DNA of 17,633 bases from Microcaldota archaeon (GTDB lineage Archaea > Micrarchaeota > Micrarchaeia > Micrarchaeales > CABMGC01), in NCBI GenBank assembly GCA_021791075.1, contig JAJYXH010000062.1:1-17633 (forward strand), given 5' to 3'. Position 1 is the first letter of the stretch. Every line of letters begins with the position of its first letter. The position numbers were made by a program, and so were the translations under genes. The notes beneath the pieces are model-generated. The model had not been told where the DNA came from, did not search any database, and saw nothing but the letters and a program-made list of their open reading frames with translations. Below, one piece after another: positions 14,388 through 17,633 of this stretch.

Positions 14388-15074
14388 ATGGTAAAGTCAA
14401 GAACCCACAAAAAGCAACGAAAAAAGAAGACAACAGCAATAAAAAATGCTGCAAGTATATCAAATCTGCCAGAGTCTCCTCTTAAAAAGAAAATTAAGCT
14501 ATCAACACCAGGACAGGTTACTGTTCTCCAAACAGATTCCAAAAATTGGAGCAACTATTTACTATATTTCCTACGCAAAGTGCTTCATCCAGTATTGAAA
14601 AATTTAACAACTAGAGACTATTGTTACAAATGTGAAAAAGAATACAGAAATTCCATAGGTAGACAAAAATGCGAATATTGCAACAAATATTTCTGTTCTG
14701 AACACATAGAAACGGAAAATCATTCCATAAAATGTCAAATAAAAAAGGAACAGCTTGCCAAAGTTAAGAAGTTTGAAGATGAAGATCGCGCTCTAAAGAA
14801 CAGGCTTGGAGCACAAGAGGCCGACATAGAAGAGGATTTGAAAAAGGGTAAATATAAACAATCAAGGACAAATGAGCTCGGTATTTGCACGTACTGCGGA
14901 ACACAATATAAAGATTGGACAGATGCGCACCAATGCCGTTATTGTGATGGGTGGTTTTGCGCCAAACACTGGGTACCAGAAAGCCATGATTGTAATGGAA
15001 AACCGGAGCGTCCACCAGGAGGAATAAGAGAAGTCCATCATGCTGGTGGAGAAATAGATGTTTATGGCAAGTAA
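14388..15074 (+). CDS. Double AN1-type zinc-finger protein
   Basis: A 228-residue protein. Residues 1-40 are very basic (RTHKKQRKKK, PLKKKIKL). Residues 53-70 may form an amphipathic helix (WSNYLLYFLRKVLHPVL). The first AN1 finger has ligands C79, C82, C95, C98, C103, H106, H112 and C116. A charged coiled linker follows, then a second AN1 finger with C167, C170, C183, C186, C191, H194, H200 and C202. The tail is Pro/Gly-rich. AN1 fingers in eukaryotes act in ubiquitin- and stress-linked roles; archaeal members have no firm function and may bind protein or nucleic acid. Codon use is much more AT-rich than in the atp operon, and the gene stands at the left end of the tRNA-bounded island, so acquisition by transfer is likely. 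Confidence 0.85.
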   Translation: MVKSRTHKKQRKKKTTAIKNAASISNLPESPLKKKIKLSTPGQVTVLQTDSKNWSNYLLYFLRKVLHPVLKNLTTRDYCYKCEKEYRNSIGRQKCEYCNKYFCSEHIETENHSIKCQIKKEQLAKVKKFEDEDRALKNRLGAQEADIEEDLKKGKYKQSRTNELGICTYCGTQYKDWTDAHQCRYCDGWFCAKHWVPESHDCNGKPERPPGGIREVHHAGGEIDVYGK

Positions 15075-15145
15075 TAAAGTACTTATAGTCAATGCAAATC
15101 AAGCTTTACCGATAAAAAGAGAATGGGTGAGTTTGGAAAGAAACG

Positions 15146-15155
15146 AATATAAATA
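15146..15155 (+). promoter_or_regulatory. TATA box for the zinc-ribbon/Sm-like gene pair
   Basis: AATATAAATA is centred about 34 bases before ATG 15185, consistent with a very short leader. Confidence 0.45.
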
Positions 15156-15184
15156 TCAAATTAAAATTAAATTAAGCGTTTTGA

Positions 15185-15330
15185 ATGTCATTTTTATGTA
15201 AAATTGGACTTCATAAATGGAACAGGCCAACATATACTGATTTAGGACCAAGTTCACACATTAGAGATTGGAAAAAACCTGTTTAAGATGCGGCAAGCGA
15301 AAAAGTTGGGTAGAAGGCAAGAAGAGCTGA
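15185..15330 (+). pseudogene. Small zinc-ribbon protein split by a -1 frame change at an A6 run
   Basis: ATG 15185 opens a frame reading MSFLCKIGLHKW and ending at TAA 15284-15286. The next frame continues with CLRCGKRKSWVEGKKS and stops at TGA 15328-15330. Joining the two by one extra A in, or a -1 slip on, the six As at 15272-15277 gives a coherent 48-residue protein with CK.GLHKW at the start and a CxxC knuckle at the end. This layout recurs in very small archaeal zinc-ribbon proteins. The interruption may be a true mutation, a homopolymer base-calling error, transcriptional slippage, or a translated frameshift; the sequence alone cannot decide. The Sm-like gene follows 5 bases after. Confidence 0.5.
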
Positions 15331-15335
15331 TAAAA

Positions 15336-15635
15336 ATGGAAAAGCTAAGTGCCAACATAGACAAGGATGAATTTTTAGATGCATTGCTTAATAAAAAAGT
15401 AAGAGTTTTTACTGATGAAATTATTGCAATAAAAAATGCAAAAGAAGGCAATTCCTACCAACATTCTGAATATGCTGGCACTTTAATCTCTTACAATAGG
15501 AATTTTATTGAAATAGAAATGGCTGTCTTCAAAAATGTTAAAATAGAGCCGCCGAAATTAATACTTAGTAATAAAACAAGGGAAAGGTTTTTAGTTTCTA
15601 GAAAACATATAACAAGTATTAGTTACGAAAAATAG
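15336..15635 (+). CDS. Small protein with a possible Sm-like fold
   Basis: A 99-residue protein. I start at ATG 15336, 5 bases after the zinc-ribbon stop; ATG 15288 would overlap the zinc-ribbon reading frame. The N-terminal helix (NIDKDEFLDALLNK) is followed by strand-like segments KVRVFTDE, EYAGTLISYNRNFIEIE and LVSRKHITSISY. That order, with a variable lysine-rich loop before the last strands, resembles Sm/Lsm proteins (a helix, then five strands of an open barrel), which bind RNA as rings. The match is by pattern only and the Sm1/Sm2 signatures are not exact, so this is a suggestion. AT-rich codon use agrees with the neighbouring AN1 gene. Confidence 0.55.
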   Translation: MEKLSANIDKDEFLDALLNKKVRVFTDEIIAIKNAKEGNSYQHSEYAGTLISYNRNFIEIEMAVFKNVKIEPPKLILSNKTRERFLVSRKHITSISYEK

Positions 15636-15691
15636 CTAATAGGATACTATAAAATAAGAAATTGAAATAGATCAGTTCACAAACTTGAGGG

Positions 15692-15826
15692 TCACTGCTT
15701 TACCAACGTGATGCTGTTCTGTATCGTTACCGTTGACTGTGAATATCCGTTGTTGTAGAATATCAGGACGTATGCACCTGGACCCAGGGTTGCATATATG
15801 CTGCCATAGTCTCCGCTGCCCGAGTC
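15692..15826 (-). other. In-frame continuation of the membrane protein beyond TGA 15827-15829
   Basis: After the TGA, the same frame stays open for 44 codons and ends at a second TGA (15692-15694). The translation (DSGSGDYGSIYATLGPGAY, then FYNNGYSQSTVTIQNSITLV) is a typical end of an extracellular beta-sandwich domain. It matches the style of the preceding surface domain, so it is very probably the original C-terminus. Confidence 0.6.
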
Positions 15827-16474
15827 TCATAAGAACGTGGGGGTGTAATTCTGCGCCGAGCTCAGCTCGCTGTAGTCGTTCTGGCTGATTATGATTGATT
15901 CTACCGGTGACGTAGCGGTATAGGAGCCGGATACCACTGATGTGTTGTATACTGTGAAATTCACGTGCATTAGGTATTGAGGCTGTATTGAGAAGGTAGT
16001 ACCAGAAGCCACCAGCACCCCGGAGTCATACCAGACACCCAACATGACCACAAGGGCAGCGGATATAAGGAGCCCTACCATAACGTAGAGCGAGATTGTG
16101 GCAAATGGTCTGTCAGTGTACCTGAGAGAGAGGTACAGGGCTGCGGTTATCATGATCTGCAGAATGAAGAATATCCAGTAGCCCCAGAAGAAGCCGGCGT
16201 AACTGCTCCCTATGCTCATCAGGGCAAACACGAACAACAGTACGAATATGCCCTTGAGATTCTTGTGCGTGCTGCTCGAGTTGGCAATCCTTGCAGGCAC
16301 CCCAAGCAGGCCTATCTCTATTATGCCCGCCAGGATCCACCATTTGCTTATCCTGTCCTTATCTGCCTGGGCCACACCGGCGCTGGGCGATTCCACTGGC
16401 TGAGCTCTCTCCGCACTTCGCGAACCTTTATTTGCCCTCTTCGAGCCCTTTACCATCTTGGCAGCCTTTGCCAT
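15827..16474 (-). CDS. Four-helix membrane protein with surface domain, C-terminus cut by an in-frame TGA
   Basis: The 215-residue product begins with a basic, Ser/Ala-rich cytoplasmic stretch (AKMVKGSKRANKGSRSAERA). Hydrophobic helices follow at about residues 44-63, 72-92, 93-113 and 122-144. After them comes a Ser/Thr/Tyr-rich, strand-forming part expected outside the membrane (SIQPQYLMHVNFTVYNTS). ATG 16474 was chosen over TTG 16480 because a TATA-like TTTTTAAG lies about 26 bases upstream, fitting a leaderless transcript. TGA at 15827-15829 ends the frame early; coding pattern continues in frame to 15692. It is GC-richer than the other island genes and more like the chromosomal membrane-protein genes. 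Function unknown; it may be a recent pseudogene. Confidence 0.6.
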   Translation of the reverse strand: MAKAAKMVKGSKRANKGSRSAERAQPVESPSAGVAQADKDRISKWWILAGIIEIGLLGVPARIANSSSTHKNLKGIFVLLFVFALMSIGSSYAGFFWGYWIFFILQIMITAALYLSLRYTDRPFATISLYVMVGLLISAALVVMLGVWYDSGVLVASGTTFSIQPQYLMHVNFTVYNTSVVSGSYTATSPVESIIISQNDYSELSSAQNYTPTFL

Positions 16475-16502
16475 ATACAAATATCCATATTCGCGCTTAA
16501 AA

Positions 16503-16850
16503 ATGCTATGCTTGCCAAGCCGCAGGCTAGAGCAACAAAGAGCGCAGCGACGAAGTTGCGAGCTGCGGCGAGGCTACTGCTCCCTTCATGGCCCTGCTAC
16601 GGCAAGGCGTAGCTGCTCATGCTAACCCTTGATTTGCTGGTAATCTTGTTGGTGCAGGTGTTGATGCCAATGTTCATACCGGCGCTTATGCTGATGACCG
16701 GGTCCCTGCTTATGACGCCCACGATGCTGATGCTTGTATTGCCAGCTCCAGTGGTTAAGATTAGGGGCCAGCGCACTTGAGCTTGTAATGCTCGCCCTCG
16801 CCCTAGCTCGGGCTCGCCGCTGGGCTTGTTATACGCATGAAATATTTACA
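16503..16850. other. GC-rich stretch without a convincing gene
   Basis: About 350 bases, compositionally unlike the AT-rich DNA to its right. It contains short inverted repeats: CGCAGC/GCTGCG near 16540-16570, and GCTACG/CGTAGC at 16596-16613 with a 6-base loop. Both strands have open frames: ATG 16619 to TGA on + (54 codons, mostly Leu/Met), and a - strand frame lacking an early ATG that contains SISIVGVISRDPVISISAG and TCTNKITSKSRV. The latter reads more like protein and may be a relic, but neither frame is well supported. Confidence 0.3.
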
Positions 16851-16871
16851 TCTATTTAGAGATAGAAAACT

Positions 16872-16939
16872 AGTGAATATGGCTTTGTATCCGTAGGATT
16901 TTGAGGCTATTCACTTAGCAAGTTGGGTTTGGTGAATAT
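16872..16939. repeat. Three copies of GTGAATA motif, two direct and one inverted
   Basis: AGTGAATA (16872-16879) faces its inverse TATTCACT (16908-16915), and GTGAATAT (16873-16880) recurs directly at 16932-16939. Between the inverted arms lies a small ATCC-GTA-GGAT hairpin. The cluster lies just before the TATA box of the 17006 gene, so it could be operator sites or replication-type repeats. Confidence 0.4.
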
Positions 16940-16960
16940 AATTCTAATAAAGTTGTAGAA

Positions 16961-16969
16961 TATATTTAA
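16961..16969 (+). promoter_or_regulatory. TATA box for the small two-helix protein gene
   Basis: TATATTTAA predicts transcription from about 16990. That excludes TTG 16979 as the start and leaves GTGAGA (16994-16999) as a ribosome binding site 6 bases before ATG 17006. Confidence 0.5.
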
Positions 16970-17005
16970 GTATTTGGATTGGACAACTTGTCTTGTGAGA
17001 CCGTT

Positions 17006-17251
17006 ATGAATCCGTTTGGAAGTGTAGTAGAAGATTCAATTGCTACAATCAGGCTTACACTTGTTATAGCCGTGCTCTTTGTAGCAGCAGGCGCTCTTGC
17101 AGCAGCCGGTTTAGATATGAGCCTATTCTACAATACAGTAGGGACAATCTTAGCAGTATTAGCAATAATTGGAGCAGTAGGTTTTGCTATGTGGGTGTAC
17201 AATATCTTCTTTGATGATAATATTTTTGATGCTTTGACAGTTTTTAACTAA
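17006..17251 (+). CDS. Small two-helix membrane protein, function unknown
   Basis: An 81-residue protein with a short polar N-terminus (MNPFGSVVEDS), a first hydrophobic helix at about residues 14-36 (LTLVIAVLFVAAGALAAAGL), a short link containing LFYNTVG, a second helix at about residues 43-65, and an acidic/aromatic C-terminus (FFDDNIFDALTVF). It has no signal-peptidase motif and no known domain that I recognise. Its size and layout are common among virus- or plasmid-encoded archaeal membrane proteins, but that is only a resemblance. Start ATG 17006 is supported by the TATA box and a GTGAGA site. It is the last gene before the right-hand copy of the tRNA repeat. Confidence 0.6.
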   Translation: MNPFGSVVEDSIATIRLTLVIAVLFVAAGALAAAGLDMSLFYNTVGTILAVLAIIGAVGFAMWVYNIFFDDNIFDALTVFN

Positions 17252-17306
17252 AAATAACTTATTTACAGCCAATTACCGACGTTTTACAGTCGCATTTACG
17301 ACGACA

Positions 17307-17320
17307 TCCCTGTGCCTCCA
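17307..17320 (+). repeat. Right attachment-type direct repeat (copy of the tRNA 3' end)
   Basis: TCCCTGTGCCTCCA, identical to 14003-14016. The rest of a tRNA is absent upstream, so this is a displaced tRNA 3' fragment of the sort left at the far end of an integrated element. Confidence 0.7.
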
Positions 17321-17378
17321 TACAGAATCCATTAAACTACCTGATTCTAATACAGTTCAAGACCCATATTTAAAGCAG

Positions 17379-17567
17379 TTGGGTTCGAATATACGGAACG
17401 CTGTTTCTATCAAGTCAAATAGTGGAGATAGTCCTCTTTGGTGGATAAATCTTATTGCGTTGCTTTATTGCACCGTAGCTATTCCTGTTCTCTCAATAGT
17501 TTATGGTATTATAGCTTTCCTTGAAAATCTTACAACTACATTTGAAACGACAACATCGTTTCGATAG
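17379..17567 (+). CDS. Possible short membrane protein or gene fragment
   Basis: A 62-codon frame from TTG 17379 with one long hydrophobic segment (WWINLIALLYCTVAIPVLS, continuing IVYGIIAFL) and a Thr-rich end. There is no ATG. The frame is also open leftwards to 17238, across the right-hand tRNA repeat, so this may be the 3' part of a gene interrupted by integration rather than an intact gene. No family recognised. Confidence 0.35.
   Translation: MGSNIRNAVSIKSNSGDSPLWWINLIALLYCTVAIPVLSIVYGIIAFLENLTTTFETTTSFR
17544..17562 (+). terminator. Hairpin at the end of the 17379 ORF
   Basis: GAAACGA and TCGTTTC form a perfect 7-base stem with a 5-base loop, ending 2 bases before the stop codon. It might act in transcript ending or stability. 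No T-run follows directly. Confidence 0.3.
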
Positions 17568-17633
17568 GTATTAGAGTGGCAACACTTTTAACGATTTCTG
17601 CGTCCAACTTTCTGGCAAAATGCCCCATAACCA

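Noticed and set aside
15692..16474. Genome-wide recoding of TGA
   Set aside because: Several conserved genes in the window end naturally at TGA, so TGA is an ordinary stop here; only a local event remains possible.
16265..16612. 115-codon + frame opposite the four-helix membrane protein
   Set aside because: Antisense to a frame with clear membrane helices; the translation is Cys/His/Arg-rich without pattern.
17381..17395. GGGTTCGAAT, resembling a tRNA T-arm
   Set aside because: No acceptor, anticodon or D-arm can be built around it.
1..17633. CRISPR arrays, transposase-bearing insertion sequences, rRNA genes
   Set aside because: No regularly spaced repeats, no transposase frame with terminal inverted repeats, and no rRNA-like sequence were seen.

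Overview
The window is archaeal. It carries an A-type (archaeal/vacuolar-like) ATP synthase operon, a diphthamide-synthesis ATPase, archaeal TATA boxes 25-30 bases before leaderless or nearly leaderless starts, GGTGA-type ribosome binding sites, and AN1 zinc fingers. Heavy use of AGG (Arg) and ATA (Ile) codons and the small membrane and zinc-finger accessory genes recall acidophilic DPANN archaea such as Micrarchaeota. That placement is an impression, not a demonstrated one; a Thermoplasmata-like lineage cannot be excluded.

Region 1 (1-9462, + strand): a compact operon atpI-K-E-C-F-A-B-D. atpI is cut at its 5' end by the window edge. Genes overlap or nearly touch. atpA is interrupted exactly inside its P-loop by a 461-residue intein with a LAGLIDADG homing endonuclease, so active ATP synthase requires protein splicing. 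AtpE and AtpB both have unusual lysine-rich C-terminal tails.

Region 2 (9463-10180): an AT-richer insert holding a RelE-like toxin and AbrB-like antitoxin pair on the - strand. It has its own TATA box and an inverted-repeat operator, and is followed by a possible gene relic.

Region 3 (10178-14016): dph6 (diphthine-ammonia ligase), two - strand integral membrane proteins, a 0.5-kb stretch without a convincing gene, an alanine-aminotransferase-like PLP enzyme, and a tRNA-Val(UAC) starting 3 bases after the aminotransferase stop.

Region 4 (14017-17320): a 3.3-kb accessory island. It begins at the 3' end of the tRNA gene and ends at an exact 14-base copy of that 3' end (14003-14016 = 17307-17320), the usual footprint of site-specific integration into a tRNA gene. 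Inside are a double AN1 zinc-finger protein, a tiny zinc-ribbon gene split by a -1 frame change at an A6 run, a possible Sm-like small protein, a four-helix membrane protein whose surface domain is cut by an in-frame TGA, a GC-rich non-coding stretch, and a two-helix small membrane protein. No integrase gene is visible. This island is the best candidate in the window for an undescribed mobile element. The window ends with a short possible membrane ORF beyond the repeat.
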